Source of the DNA: Evansella sp. AB-P1
Lineage (GTDB): Bacteria; Bacillota; Bacilli; Bacillales; Salisediminibacteriaceae
Direction of reading: 5' to 3'
Assembly: GCF_029688925.1 (NCBI RefSeq)
Contig: NZ_JARUKY010000007.1
Span: 124,001 to 188,000 of the forward strand
Length of the DNA: 64,000 bases
This document shows positions 27,531 to 36,732 of this stretch, piece by piece (the stretch's first letter is position 1; each line of letters opens with the position of its first letter). A program made the position numbers and the translations under genes. A model generated the notes under the pieces. That model saw nothing but the letters and a program-made list of their open reading frames with translations. It ran no database searches and was not told the origin of the DNA.

Positions 27531-27670
27531 CCTAATCTCCTCCATTTCTTTATCAAAAAATATTTATACAATAAACCAAAACTTCGCCACTCCATAACGT
27601 CATGTAAAGTGATTGTTATTACATTATGATAAACTATAACTATCTATTTATGAAGGAGTTGATTTTATTC

Positions 27671-28186
27671 ATGAGTGTGCAAGAGCATAAACAACAAGCA
27701 CCATCAACCGTATCTTGTATGATACTAACGGTTTCCGACACTCGTACATTTGAAACAGATAAGAGTGGTCATTTAATGAAGGACCTGTTAGAAATGAATG
27801 GATATACAGTTGTTAATCACCAGTTAGTTAAGGATGATTATTCAGCAATTAGACATATTATTCATAGTGCTTGTGAAGATGAAAAGATAGAAGCATTATT
27901 AATAAATGGTGGCACAGGTATCTCATTTCGTGATACAACCTATGAAGCAGTATCTAGTATGCTTGATAAAGAGTTAACTGGTTTTGGCGAGCTTTTTCGC
28001 TACTTAAGCTATGATAAGGATATTGGAGCTGCTGCTATCCTTAGCCGAGCAATTGCAGGTGTTAGAGGAAAAACAGTTATATTTTCTACCCCTGGTTCTT
28101 CAGGAGCCGTTAAGCTTGCAATGGAGGACTTAATAATTCCTGAATTAAGTCATATTATGAGGGAAATTTATAAGGATTATCAATAA
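27671..28186 (+). CDS. moaB: Molybdenum cofactor biosynthesis protein MoaB
   Basis: A 171-residue MogA/MoaB-family protein that binds or adenylylates molybdopterin. Motifs seen: LTVSDTRTFETDKSG, LLINGGTGISFRDTT and STPGSSGAVKLAM. Length and N-terminal MSVQEHKQQAP match Bacillus MoaB. The ATG at 27671 lies rather far (about 12 bases) from AAGGAG; the ORF is open upstream but without a better site. No other molybdenum cofactor genes are in the window. Downstream lies repeat copy 3. Confidence 0.92.
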   Translation: MSVQEHKQQAPSTVSCMILTVSDTRTFETDKSGHLMKDLLEMNGYTVVNHQLVKDDYSAIRHIIHSACEDEKIEALLINGGTGISFRDTTYEAVSSMLDKELTGFGELFRYLSYDKDIGAAAILSRAIAGVRGKTVIFSTPGSSGAVKLAMEDLIIPELSHIMREIYKDYQ

Positions 28187-28208
28187 ATTGTAATCGTAAA
28201 AAACATAT

Positions 28209-28310
28209 TAAGAAAAGTGCAAGGCGCCCCAATTACGCCTAAGTACAGCCCACGTCCTGTGGGCAAAGGTTAAATCATCGACGTCCTGTCTCCTAGACAA
28301 CGTTAGAAAA
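28209..28310. repeat. Dispersed hairpin element, copy 3 (mixed arms)
   Basis: Intergenic repeat between moaB and resE. Hairpin 1 has inner stem GCCCAC (28248-28253), loop GTCCT and GTGGGC (28259-28264). Its left outer arm ATTACGCC belongs to the copy 1/4 type, but its right arm GGTTAAAT (28268-28275) belongs to the copy 5 type, so the outer stem cannot pair. Hairpin 2 is GAC-GTCCT-GTC at 28280-28290. Confidence 0.8.
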
Positions 28311-28341
28311 AAAATTATAAATTCTTACCTTTAAATAAAGA

Positions 28342-28387
28342 GAGGCTGCCTTTCATAGTCATTAGTTGACCATTATAGGACAGCCTC
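28342..28387 (-). terminator. Intrinsic terminator after resE
   Basis: GAGGCTG/CAGCCTC arms with further inner pairing (TGGTCA/TGACTA) lie 40 bp past the resE stop. On the minus strand the stem is followed by TCTTTATTT. Confidence 0.65.
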
Positions 28388-28426
28388 GTTTGTTTCCTGT
28401 GGAACAAGATCTTTCTTTTAAATACG

Positions 28427-30220
28427 TCAAATTCGTTCATTTTTATACGGCAAAAATACAGAAAATGTCGTTCCTTCGTTTAATTTACTGTGAGCCGATA
28501 CTTTGCCGTAGTGAGCCTCTACGATATTTTTAACTATTGCTAATCCTAATCCTGTACCTGCTCTTCCACGAGTACGTGCTTTATCAGCCTTGTAAAATCT
28601 TTCAAAAACAAATGGTAAATCCTCTTCTGGAATTCCTGATCCAGTATCCTCAATATCAATTTTTACACCTTTATGAAACGTTTCCACTCTTAACGTAACG
28701 CTACCATCAATAGATGTGTAACGAATAGCATTATCTATTAAATTCGTAAGCACTTGTTCTATTCGATCTTCATCAATGTATATCTCTTCATCAATGGAAG
28801 ATATTTGATCTATTAATTCTATACTATGCTCCTTCGCTACTCCCTGGAATTTTCTAAATACCCGACTACAAAATTCCGATATGTTAACTGACTCTACATT
28901 TAATTGAATATGTCCAGCTTCCATTCTAGCTAGATCTAATAGTTCATTAACGAGCCTCCCCATACGTAGCGATTCTTCATATATTATTTGTGCTAATTCC
29001 GTTTTTTCTTCTTCCGTACTTGCTATCCCATCTATAATCGCTTCACTATAGCCCTGGAGCATAGAAATTGGTGTTCGAAGCTCATGGGATACATTTGCAA
29101 TAAAGTCTTTTCTTAATTTATCATGGAGACGTTCCTCTGTCATATCTCGTAAAACAGCTACAGCACCTCTCACATGGTTTTGATCATACAATGGCGTCAT
29201 TAAAATTGCCCAGCTCCGCCCTTGTACATCAACTTCACCCATTTGTTCCTTTTCTTCTTTCACTACTAAGTCGAACAGTTCTGCTAATTCTTTTGGTAAA
29301 CTTCCAGATTCCTCAACCTCATACCCTTGTTCATACAACCAGGCACTAATAAATTCTGTAGCAGGTGGATTCGTTACCATAACTCCACCTTCCCGATCTA
29401 ATGTAATTACACCATCTGCCATTGAACTTAATATTCGAGACAGTTGTTCTTTCTCTTGATTAAGAGCATTTAAATTAGTATTTAATGCCTTAGCCATTCG
29501 ATTGAATGCGATTCCTAATAATCCTATCTCATCATTTGTAAGGATCGGTACTTTCATATCAAAATTACCTTTTGCAACTTCCAGGGATGCCTTACGCATT
29601 CTTCTTAAGGGAGAAGTAATTCTTGATGTTAAAAAGAATGCAAAGATTGTAGTTAAAACAATAGCAATTCCAGCTGAAAGAAATATAATATTTTTTGTTT
29701 GACTAGATGCTCGTTCTACTACTTCAAGAGATTGATACATAAAGAGAGATGCAGTATCACCAATTGAACTATCTACTGGAACCCCTACAATCATGATATC
29801 GTCCAGCTCTTCCTCACCATCTCCCGATAAAGGAAAGCTACCCTGTGTAACAATAGTTTCCCTTTCCTCTAGTACAAGTGAAAGATCTCGATCTTCAAAA
29901 AAGATCGAGATTGGTAAGTCTTGTTTTATTCCATCTTCTGTAAACCAATACTGCTCTTCATCTACAATAAGAATGGCTTTCGTAGCATATGTATCTGAAA
30001 AATTTGTATTAATCAATGACATAGCAACATCTTCCACTTCATCATTCTCTAGTAAAGAGGCGATTAATGTTGCTTGATTTAACAATTGGTTTTCAGCTTG
30101 TTCTGTATGAAAATGTTCGAAATATTGTAATAACAATATAGTTAATACTGTTAATACAACAGAAACTAAAAGTAAGATGGTTAACCAAAGCTTACCAACA
30201 ACACTTCTCCAAAGCCACAT
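28427..30220 (-). CDS. resE: Sensor histidine kinase ResE
   Basis: A 597-residue membrane sensor kinase. It has an N-terminal membrane helix, an extracytoplasmic sensor (about 35-170), a second helix (about 175-197), then HAMP (about 198-250), PAS (about 255-360), HisKA with phospho-acceptor His379 (FIANVSHELRTP) and HATPase_c (NLIDNAIRY, DTGSGI, GTGLGLAIV). In B. subtilis ResE reads oxygen limitation and nitric oxide and phosphorylates ResD. The start codon overlaps the resD stop as TAATG, and the order resA-resB-resC-resD-resE is standard. Confidence 0.95.
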   Translation of the reverse strand: MWLWRSVVGKLWLTILLLVSVVLTVLTILLLQYFEHFHTEQAENQLLNQATLIASLLENDEVEDVAMSLINTNFSDTYATKAILIVDEEQYWFTEDGIKQDLPISIFFEDRDLSLVLEERETIVTQGSFPLSGDGEEELDDIMIVGVPVDSSIGDTASLFMYQSLEVVERASSQTKNIIFLSAGIAIVLTTIFAFFLTSRITSPLRRMRKASLEVAKGNFDMKVPILTNDEIGLLGIAFNRMAKALNTNLNALNQEKEQLSRILSSMADGVITLDREGGVMVTNPPATEFISAWLYEQGYEVEESGSLPKELAELFDLVVKEEKEQMGEVDVQGRSWAILMTPLYDQNHVRGAVAVLRDMTEERLHDKLRKDFIANVSHELRTPISMLQGYSEAIIDGIASTEEEKTELAQIIYEESLRMGRLVNELLDLARMEAGHIQLNVESVNISEFCSRVFRKFQGVAKEHSIELIDQISSIDEEIYIDEDRIEQVLTNLIDNAIRYTSIDGSVTLRVETFHKGVKIDIEDTGSGIPEEDLPFVFERFYKADKARTRGRAGTGLGLAIVKNIVEAHYGKVSAHSKLNEGTTFSVFLPYKNERI

Positions 30221-30936
30221 TATTCCTTCACTGCCTCAAACTTGTAACCGACTCCCCATACGGTCGAAATCATATTTGCTGCTTCTGGTGAAACTTTATT
30301 TAATTTTTCTCTCAAACGCTTTATGTGTGTATCAACTGTTCTTAAATCTCCGAAAAACTCATAGTTCCATACATCCTTTAAAAGCTGTTCTCTTGCGAAA
30401 ACTTTATCTGGAGATTGAGCCAAATAGTGTAACAATTCATATTCCTTCGGTGTTAAATTAATATGCTTTCCATCTGCTGTAACTCGATGAGCATCATTAT
30501 CTATTGTCAAATGAGGAAAAACTAAGACATCCTTCGTTGTAGTTTCGGTTTGCAAAAATTTAGTAGATGAAGAACGGCGTAAAAGTGCTTTTACTCGTAG
30601 CACTACTTCTCTAGGACTAAAAGGCTTAACGATATAATCATCTGTCCCTGCTTCAAATCCTTGAACACGATTTGCTTCTTCACCTTTAGCAGTAAGCATA
30701 ATAATTGGAGTTGCTTTATGTTTCCTAATCTCTTCACATACTTCAATTCCATCCATACCTGGCATCATTAAATCTAAAACGATTAAATCGTAATCTTGAT
30801 CTAATGCCATTTGTAATGCTATTTCACCATTTTCTGCATCGTCTACATCATATTCTTCTCGTTCTAAATACATTTTAATTAGTCGACGAATTCTTTCCTC
30901 ATCATCTACTACAAGAATTTTTGCTTCCTTTGGCAT
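30220..30936 (-). CDS. resD: Response regulator ResD
   Basis: A 238-residue OmpR/PhoB-type regulator: receiver domain with acidic pocket DDEE (11-14), phospho-acceptor Asp55 (IVLDLMMPG) and Lys in LTAKG, then a winged-helix DNA-binding domain (NLTPKEYELLHYLAQ, VDTHIKRLREKL). ResD activates aerobic and anaerobic respiration genes, including resABC, in Bacillus. The ATG follows AGAGGGGGAG. A possible own promoter lies between resC and resD. Confidence 0.96.
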   Translation of the reverse strand: MPKEAKILVVDDEERIRRLIKMYLEREEYDVDDAENGEIALQMALDQDYDLIVLDLMMPGMDGIEVCEEIRKHKATPIIMLTAKGEEANRVQGFEAGTDDYIVKPFSPREVVLRVKALLRRSSSTKFLQTETTTKDVLVFPHLTIDNDAHRVTADGKHINLTPKEYELLHYLAQSPDKVFAREQLLKDVWNYEFFGDLRTVDTHIKRLREKLNKVSPEAANMISTVWGVGYKFEAVKE

Positions 30937-31001
30937 TCTTAAACTCCCCCTCTTGAACTTGATCTTATTTAAAGCTTTTCCAAGCAGTTATTTCTCCATT
31001 T

Positions 31002-31031
31002 ATTGTACCATGTTAAATCGTTCAATTGTAA
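31002..31031 (-). promoter_or_regulatory. Possible sigma-A promoter of resDE
   Basis: On the minus strand TTACAA (31026-31031) and TACAAT (31002-31007) are spaced by 18 bp, about 65 bp upstream of resD. This would let resDE be expressed apart from resABC. Confidence 0.5.
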
Positions 31032-31105
31032 CAAGTTCCAACACAATTCCAACAGAAAGCTACATGTTATACTTAGCAGCAACTAATTATTTGTTCCTCT
31101 AAATT

Positions 31106-32293
31106 TTATAATGCATAAGAATGTAAGCCTGCAATTACTAAGTTAACAAAAATTAAGTTAAACATAATGAGGGCGAATCCTATGACACATAACCATGCAC
31201 TTCTCTCTCCATGCCAACCTTTTGATAAGCGTAGATGAAGATAGGCAGCATAAAACAAAAAAGTTATTAACGCCCATACTTCTTTAGGATCCCAACCCCA
31301 AAATCTTGTCCAAGCTATTTGTGCCCAAATCATTGCAAAAATTAGTCCCCCTAAAGTGAAGACAGGGAATCCAATTGCAATAGCTCTATAGCTTAATTCA
31401 TCAACCGAACGTGGATTTACATTTTTAAGTAGTGGTTGAATTGCACCACCTATAGGCTTTCGAAATAATAATAATAATAAACCGTAAAGTAGCAAACCAC
31501 CTAAAATCGACCAAATAACGGTATTTAAATCGTTACTTACGATAATTGCAGGGGTTGAAACTAGAGGATTAAAACCTGTATCAGATGTCAATACACCTTC
31601 ATTTGGCCCCACCAATGGTGGCTTATTATACACCATATTAGCTTCGTTTCCTCTTTCATTAATATAATCAAAAGTTGCCTCGTAATTCATAGCACCAAAG
31701 CTAATGCTAAACAGAATATACCCAACAACGCAGAAAATTGTAAAAAGTATAAATTCTACACCTATTACTTTCTTCGTAACTTTTTTAAAGTCAATTACCC
31801 TTAGCAAATAAAGTAAACCACCAACAAATCCTATTGCTAAAATTCCTTGTCCAAGAGCCACTGTAATTACATGAATCTCTAACCAAATGGACTGTAAAGC
31901 AGGAATAAGAGGCTGTACCTCTGTTGGAAACATAGAAGCATATACAATAATTAACATAACTATTGGCATCGTAATTAATCCTATATAGTTGTTTTTATAT
32001 ATAGGATAAATAATTACAAAAGCTAATGCCATAGCAATACCTAAAAAGGTTGTGTATTCAAACATGTTACTTACTGGAGCATGTCCAGCAGCAATCCATC
32101 TTAATATAAAGTATGTAATTGCTGCTACAACTGCTACGACTGACGAAATGTAGCCTAATAATCCTGCTTTATTTTTTAATTGTCCTTGTCGATTCTCAAA
32201 TTTTTTCCCAGTAATAGATACAGTAAAAAAGATAGTAGCAGCTAAAAACATAAAAAATGAAACTAATAAAAAGTTACTACTTAATTGAACCAT
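31106..32293 (-). CDS. resC: Cytochrome c biogenesis protein ResC (CcsA/CcsB-type)
   Basis: A 395-residue polytopic membrane protein of System II cytochrome c maturation that, with ResB, exports haem and joins it to apocytochromes. It has about nine hydrophobic segments, the haem-binding WWD region (RFWGWDPKEVWALITFLFYAAYLH, read in parts) and histidines in LEIHVITVALG and ERSAW-type context. It starts 2 bp after the resB stop. Between about residues 200 and 245 is an external loop. Confidence 0.94.
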   Translation of the reverse strand: MVQLSSNFLLVSFFMFLAATIFFTVSITGKKFENRQGQLKNKAGLLGYISSVVAVVAAITYFILRWIAAGHAPVSNMFEYTTFLGIAMALAFVIIYPIYKNNYIGLITMPIVMLIIVYASMFPTEVQPLIPALQSIWLEIHVITVALGQGILAIGFVGGLLYLLRVIDFKKVTKKVIGVEFILFTIFCVVGYILFSISFGAMNYEATFDYINERGNEANMVYNKPPLVGPNEGVLTSDTGFNPLVSTPAIIVSNDLNTVIWSILGGLLLYGLLLLLFRKPIGGAIQPLLKNVNPRSVDELSYRAIAIGFPVFTLGGLIFAMIWAQIAWTRFWGWDPKEVWALITFLFYAAYLHLRLSKGWHGERSAWLCVIGFALIMFNLIFVNLVIAGLHSYAL

Positions 32294-32295
32294 CT

Positions 32296-33972
32296 TTAAT
32301 CATTCCTACTTTCTGTCTCATCTGACATATCTTTATCTAATTGATCAACTGGGACTGGAATTTGCGATTTAGATGCAACATAGTCAAAGTCTTTTTCCAA
32401 TCCGTGCCAATTTTTATTTGCATGTCCCGCTACCCAAAGAACTCCATTTCTATTTTGTATCCACAACCTTCTGTGATACCAATAGGAACCTTGAATCAAA
32501 CCAATCATAAAAATTGCTCCACCAACAGCTAATATTGGAAGTGTCCGATCACGTCTTACTGTTAAGGCTGTAACATTATTCATATCCACACCAATCATAC
32601 GAATTCGATACTGGTTTTCTCCGTTAATTTGTTCATTTAATGGTTCATTAACTTGAACTCCAATTAAACTAATTTCCCCTGTATCTGTTTCTGGATCCAT
32701 CTCTGGTGTAAATACTTCAAAAATGATTCTTGGATTATCAGGAATACGATTAATCGTTTCTGGAACACCATCATTCATTCGGTAGTTAGGAAAATATTGC
32801 ATTATTTCTATACGAAAGCCGTTATCAAATTCATAGACCATTTCTGGCTCATATAAATTAACGGTAAATTCTATTTCTGATAGATCTTCTTCTACTTCGT
32901 CTTGCACCGCTTCTAACGTAAATGTAAACTCTGAAAGTTCATTTAATTTGTAATCTACTTGATATAAGGAAAAGCCATCAAACGTTAACGGATCGTTCAC
33001 GCGAATATCATGCTGTTTTACTTCTTCTAGTTCTGTACCTAGTCCCACTGCACCGTTATCCACTCTACGAAGTAATGTTGCTGAGGTTTGATATGTTTGC
33101 ACCACAGGGGAACCAGTACGTTCTAATGCTTCTCGAAACCGTTCATCCTCTTCATCATATAATTCTATTATGAATTGATCATTTCTTAAGAAATACTCTC
33201 CATCAGTACCTTTAATTACCGTTTCTTGTCCATCTCGAACCCATATGTATTCATCGATATACATTTCTGGGAAAAATCGAAGCATGGCACCTATTAAAAA
33301 AATAATAATACCTATATGATTTACATAAGGTCCCCAACGGGAGAATCTTCCTTTTTCCGCCAGTAGATTCCCGTTTTCGTTATAAATTTTATATTTCTTT
33401 TCTCGTAAAGCTTTTTCTGCTTTTTGCATTACTTCTTCTGCATTCTCAATAGCTTCTTCAGAAGTAGCAAAAAAACGTTGTTTTTCTAAAAATTTTGTGT
33501 GTCTAGTAACACGTTGCGTTTTTAATGCACGATGTAATGGAACTACTCTATCTAAGCTACAGATAACTAGCGATACCCCTAGTGCAGCAATTAATAGCAT
33601 ATACCACCAAGAGCTATATAAATTATGAAAACCTAGTTGATAATACAATTTTCCTAAAGTCCCATATTCTTGTTCATAAAAGATGGTAGGATTCTCTCCA
33701 GGAGGGATATACATTTCTTGAGGAAATATCGTTCCTAATGCTGAAGCCAGTAAAAGAATGACAATAATCCAAATCCCTACTTTAACGGATGAAAAGAAAT
33801 TCCAAATTTTATCTACTATTGTTTTTTTATACGTTTGTGAACGTCTAGCAACACCTTCGTATCTCATATTTACTAATGAATCGTCTTCTTCAATTAAAGG
33901 CTTTCCACATGATTCACATAAATATGTTCCATAAGGGTTTACATGGCCACATTCACATTTAACTTTTTCCAT
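32296..33972 (-). CDS. resB: Cytochrome c biogenesis protein ResB
   Basis: A 558-residue partner of ResC in System II cytochrome c maturation. The N-terminus is a small zinc ribbon (VKCECGHVNP, YLCESCGKPL). Three N-terminal membrane helices, a large external domain (about 225-475) rich in acidic residues and a last helix near 476-495 follow. The zinc ribbon and length match Bacillus ResB. The gene lies between resA (12 bp) and resC (2 bp). Confidence 0.94.
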   Translation of the reverse strand: MEKVKCECGHVNPYGTYLCESCGKPLIEEDDSLVNMRYEGVARRSQTYKKTIVDKIWNFFSSVKVGIWIIVILLLASALGTIFPQEMYIPPGENPTIFYEQEYGTLGKLYYQLGFHNLYSSWWYMLLIAALGVSLVICSLDRVVPLHRALKTQRVTRHTKFLEKQRFFATSEEAIENAEEVMQKAEKALREKKYKIYNENGNLLAEKGRFSRWGPYVNHIGIIIFLIGAMLRFFPEMYIDEYIWVRDGQETVIKGTDGEYFLRNDQFIIELYDEEDERFREALERTGSPVVQTYQTSATLLRRVDNGAVGLGTELEEVKQHDIRVNDPLTFDGFSLYQVDYKLNELSEFTFTLEAVQDEVEEDLSEIEFTVNLYEPEMVYEFDNGFRIEIMQYFPNYRMNDGVPETINRIPDNPRIIFEVFTPEMDPETDTGEISLIGVQVNEPLNEQINGENQYRIRMIGVDMNNVTALTVRRDRTLPILAVGGAIFMIGLIQGSYWYHRRLWIQNRNGVLWVAGHANKNWHGLEKDFDYVASKSQIPVPVDQLDKDMSDETESRND

Positions 33973-33984
33973 TTGTATCCCCCA

Positions 33985-34512
33985 CTATTGACTAGGTACT
34001 AGTTTATCTAATGAAGCTAGTACTTGATTTTCTGTCTTACCCCCTACTTGTTTTTCAATTACGACACCATTTTCATCAATTAAAAACACGGTAGGTAAGC
34101 TTGTAACACCATATGCGTTCGTTACTAAGCTTCCTCGATCAAGATAGAGACCGTAATTTATATTAAACCTTTCCTGATGTCTTTCTACGGAACCTCTACC
34201 TTCATCTACATTCACTGCAACAATTTCAACGCCTTTTTCCTTATATTCCTCATAATGATCTCTTAAATATTGCATTTTTTCTCTACACCATACACAATAA
34301 GTCTGCCAAAAATTTAAATAGACACCTTGTCCACGGAGTTGTTCCAATTCTATTTGATTCCCATTAATATCTTCTAATATAAAATTTGGAGCTTCGTCGT
34401 CACGATCTACGATTCCTCTTTCCTCAGAAAAATGGTTATAGAATGTATAACCAATTGCTGCGACCATAACGAGTAATATCATAGACCGGATGATAAGTCT
34501 ATTACGTTTCAT
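33985..34512 (-). CDS. resA: Thiol-disulfide oxidoreductase ResA with CVWC active site
   Basis: ResA is a membrane-anchored thioredoxin-like protein that reduces the haem-binding cysteines of apocytochrome c outside the cell membrane. The 175-residue product has a membrane anchor (about 8-26), APNFILEDINGNQIEL, the redox motif at residues 70-76 (QTYCVWC, Cys73 and Cys76) and the cis-proline segment SLPTVFLID. The B. subtilis enzyme has CEPC, and its active-site glutamate tunes the cysteine pKa; here the two middle residues are Val-Trp, which is unusual. First gene of the res operon. Confidence 0.93.
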   Translation of the reverse strand: MKRNRLIIRSMILLVMVAAIGYTFYNHFSEERGIVDRDDEAPNFILEDINGNQIELEQLRGQGVYLNFWQTYCVWCREKMQYLRDHYEEYKEKGVEIVAVNVDEGRGSVERHQERFNINYGLYLDRGSLVTNAYGVTSLPTVFLIDENGVVIEKQVGGKTENQVLASLDKLVPSQ

Positions 34513-34603
34513 CCTTATCCCCCAATTTACTATTTCATTATAATCTCATGTTATCACTACATTCGTGTTGTTTATATAGGGTATGTCATTAAAAATGTGA
34601 AAT

Positions 34604-35323
34604 TTATGTGACAACTAATTCTCTTAACTGTTTTATTTCATGGGGCTTCAATTCTCTATATTCCCCTGCATTTAATCCCTTAAGATGTAAGAAACCATAT
34701 TGCTCCCTCTTTAACTTAACTACTGGATGGCCGATAGCATCAAACATACGACGAACTTGTCGATTTCTACCTTCATGAATTGAAATCTCAACAATGGACG
34801 TACCTTTCTTTTTATCTGAACGCTTAACCTTTACTTGAGCTGGTGCTGTCTTCCCGTCCTCTAACATAACTCCTCTTTCTAACTTCTTTAATGATTCCCT
34901 TAATGGAATTCCTTCTACTTTAGCAATGTACGTCTTTACTACCTTATGCTTAGGATGCATTAACAAATTTGCAAAATCACCATCATTCGTCAACAAGATT
35001 AATCCAGATGTATCGTAATCCAATCTTCCAACAGGAAATATACGCTTATCCGTCTCAATAAAATCAGTAACCACTTTACGGTTATGTTCATCATTAACAC
35101 TTGATATTACTCCTGTAGGTTTATATAACAAATAATAAACAGGTTCCTCTTTTTCTAAAGGAACTCCTTCCACAATAATTTTATCATGGTTTGGATCAAC
35201 CTTCGTACCTAATTCTGTGATCTTCTTTCCGTTAACAAGAACCTTCCCATCAACTATTAATTGTTCTGCCTTCCGCCTTGAAGTAATTCCAGATTGGGCA
35301 ATAACTTTCTGTAAACGTTCCAC
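34604..35323 (-). CDS. rluB: 23S rRNA pseudouridine synthase RluB
   Basis: Makes a pseudouridine in helix 93 of 23S rRNA. The 239-residue protein has an N-terminal S4 RNA-binding domain (ERLQKVIAQSGITSRRKAEQLI) and the RsuA-type catalytic motif GRLDYDTSGLILLTNDGDFAN with its aspartate, then EGRNRQVRRMFDAIGHPV. Start is GTG at 35323, since AGAGGTG precedes it and the protein then begins (M)ERLQK as in B. subtilis. It stands between spmB and resA as is usual in Bacillus. Confidence 0.95.
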   Translation of the reverse strand: MERLQKVIAQSGITSRRKAEQLIVDGKVLVNGKKITELGTKVDPNHDKIIVEGVPLEKEEPVYYLLYKPTGVISSVNDEHNRKVVTDFIETDKRIFPVGRLDYDTSGLILLTNDGDFANLLMHPKHKVVKTYIAKVEGIPLRESLKKLERGVMLEDGKTAPAQVKVKRSDKKKGTSIVEISIHEGRNRQVRRMFDAIGHPVVKLKREQYGFLHLKGLNAGEYRELKPHEIKQLRELVVT

Positions 35324-35504
35324 AATTTCACCTCTAGTATATAACAATTTTTTCTATATAACAGTTTCGACGACTTTAAATCGTTTTCAAACATTAATTT
35401 TATCTTTTTTTTCTCATATAGACAATGAAAAGCATTTATTGCATGTAATATTTATTTAATAGCTACCCTGAAAATCGCAAAGTCTAATCTTGATTTATGA
35501 ATAA

Positions 35505-35538
35505 GAAAAAATCGTTAGGGTAATATAACCTTAACGAT
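35505..35538 (-). terminator. Intrinsic terminator after spmB
   Basis: On the minus strand ATCGTTAAGGT/ACCCTAACGAT with loop TATATT is followed by TTTTTTCTTATTC. It ends the dacB-spmA-spmB operon. Confidence 0.85.
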
Positions 35539-35601
35539 AATGAATATTTGTAATGCTATTTATTATTGTATGATATTTAAACGATACAACATTAACAAAA
35601 T

Positions 35602-36132
35602 TTACATAAAAATAATTGTAACAATAATAATAGATGCGATAACACCTATTAAATCAGCTAATAAACCAACCTTTAAAGCATCACCCATTTTTCTAATACC
35701 TACCGCACCAAAATAAACAGTTAAAACATAAAAGGTTGTATCTGTACTTCCCTGCATCGTTGAAGCTAACCGACCTATAAATGAGTCCGGTCCATGTGTA
35801 GAGATTAAATCCGTTGTCATTCCTAATGCGCCAGTTCCTGACAATGGACGAATTAATGCTAAAGGAACAATGTCTGCTGGTATTCCTATCATTTGAAGGA
35901 AAGGACGTAATAAGGAGATAAAGTATTCCATGGCTCCAGATGCTCGAAATACTGTAATTGCAACTAGCATTCCTACTAAATATGGAATGATAGAAAAAGA
36001 CATTTTTACCCCTTCCTTCGCCCCTTCAACGAAGGTCTCATAAGTCGGAACTCTTTTTACGGTACCTGAAATTAGTACGAATGCAATGATAGTCGGAATA
36101 ATCCAAATAGAAATAGTCGTTATCCATCCCAA
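35602..36132 (-). CDS. spmB: Spore maturation protein B
   Basis: A 176-residue nucleoside-recognition (Gate) domain membrane protein. With SpmA it affects spore core dehydration. Motifs: VPTYETFVEGAKEG, IPYLVGMLVAI, RPLSGTGALGMTTDLIST and QGSTDTTFYVL. Start is TTG at 36132 behind GAGGTGAC. It follows spmA by 6 bp. Expression in the mother cell under sigma E is known for the B. subtilis operon. Confidence 0.95.
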   Translation of the reverse strand: MGWITTISIWIIPTIIAFVLISGTVKRVPTYETFVEGAKEGVKMSFSIIPYLVGMLVAITVFRASGAMEYFISLLRPFLQMIGIPADIVPLALIRPLSGTGALGMTTDLISTHGPDSFIGRLASTMQGSTDTTFYVLTVYFGAVGIRKMGDALKVGLLADLIGVIASIIIVTIIFM

Positions 36133-36138
36133 GTCACC

Positions 36139-36732
36139 TCACGCCCTTTTTTTTCTAATACGTCGATAATAAAAATAGCGATCTATTAATATAGCACCTA
36201 CAGTTGATATAGTAGTAGCCATTATAGTAGTGGCTACTATTTCTGTTGGAGCAACAGAATCATATTGAATTCGTATAGATATTACAGTTGTTGGGATTAA
36301 CGTAATACTAGCTGTGTTTATAGCTAGTAAAGTGATCATAGAACGACTCGCTTCATCCCTATTTCCATTTAGTCTCTTTAATTCTTCCATTGCTTTAATC
36401 CCCATTGGTGTTGCAGCATTTCCCAACCCAAACATATTTGCACTCATATTCGATAAAATATACCCCATTGCAGGGTGACCTTTTGGTATGTCCGGGAAAA
36501 GTCTCTTGGCGATAGGCTGAAGAAGCTTACTTAGGCCCCGTAATAATCCTGCTTTTTCCGCAATTCTCATTAATCCTAACCAAAAGGTCAAAACACTTAT
36601 TAAACCAATACAAATAGTAACTGCTTCTGCTGCACCACTAAAAATAGCTTCATTCACTTGATCCATCGTTCCATTAATTCCAGCGAAAACAAGTCCAATT
36701 ACAAATAGTGCAACCCAAATTATATTAACCAT
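36139..36732 (-). CDS. spmA: Spore maturation protein A
   Basis: A 197-residue nucleoside-recognition domain membrane protein, partner of SpmB. Recognisable segments are FSGAAEAVTICIGLISVLTFWLGLMRI (read in parts), MGYILSNMSANMFGLGNAATPMGI and LLAINTASITLIPTTVI. The C-terminus is basic. Its ATG overlaps the dacB 3' end by 8 bp, so dacB-spmA-spmB form one operon as in B. subtilis. Confidence 0.95.
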   Translation of the reverse strand: MVNIIWVALFVIGLVFAGINGTMDQVNEAIFSGAAEAVTICIGLISVLTFWLGLMRIAEKAGLLRGLSKLLQPIAKRLFPDIPKGHPAMGYILSNMSANMFGLGNAATPMGIKAMEELKRLNGNRDEASRSMITLLAINTASITLIPTTVISIRIQYDSVAPTEIVATTIMATTISTVGAILIDRYFYYRRIRKKRA

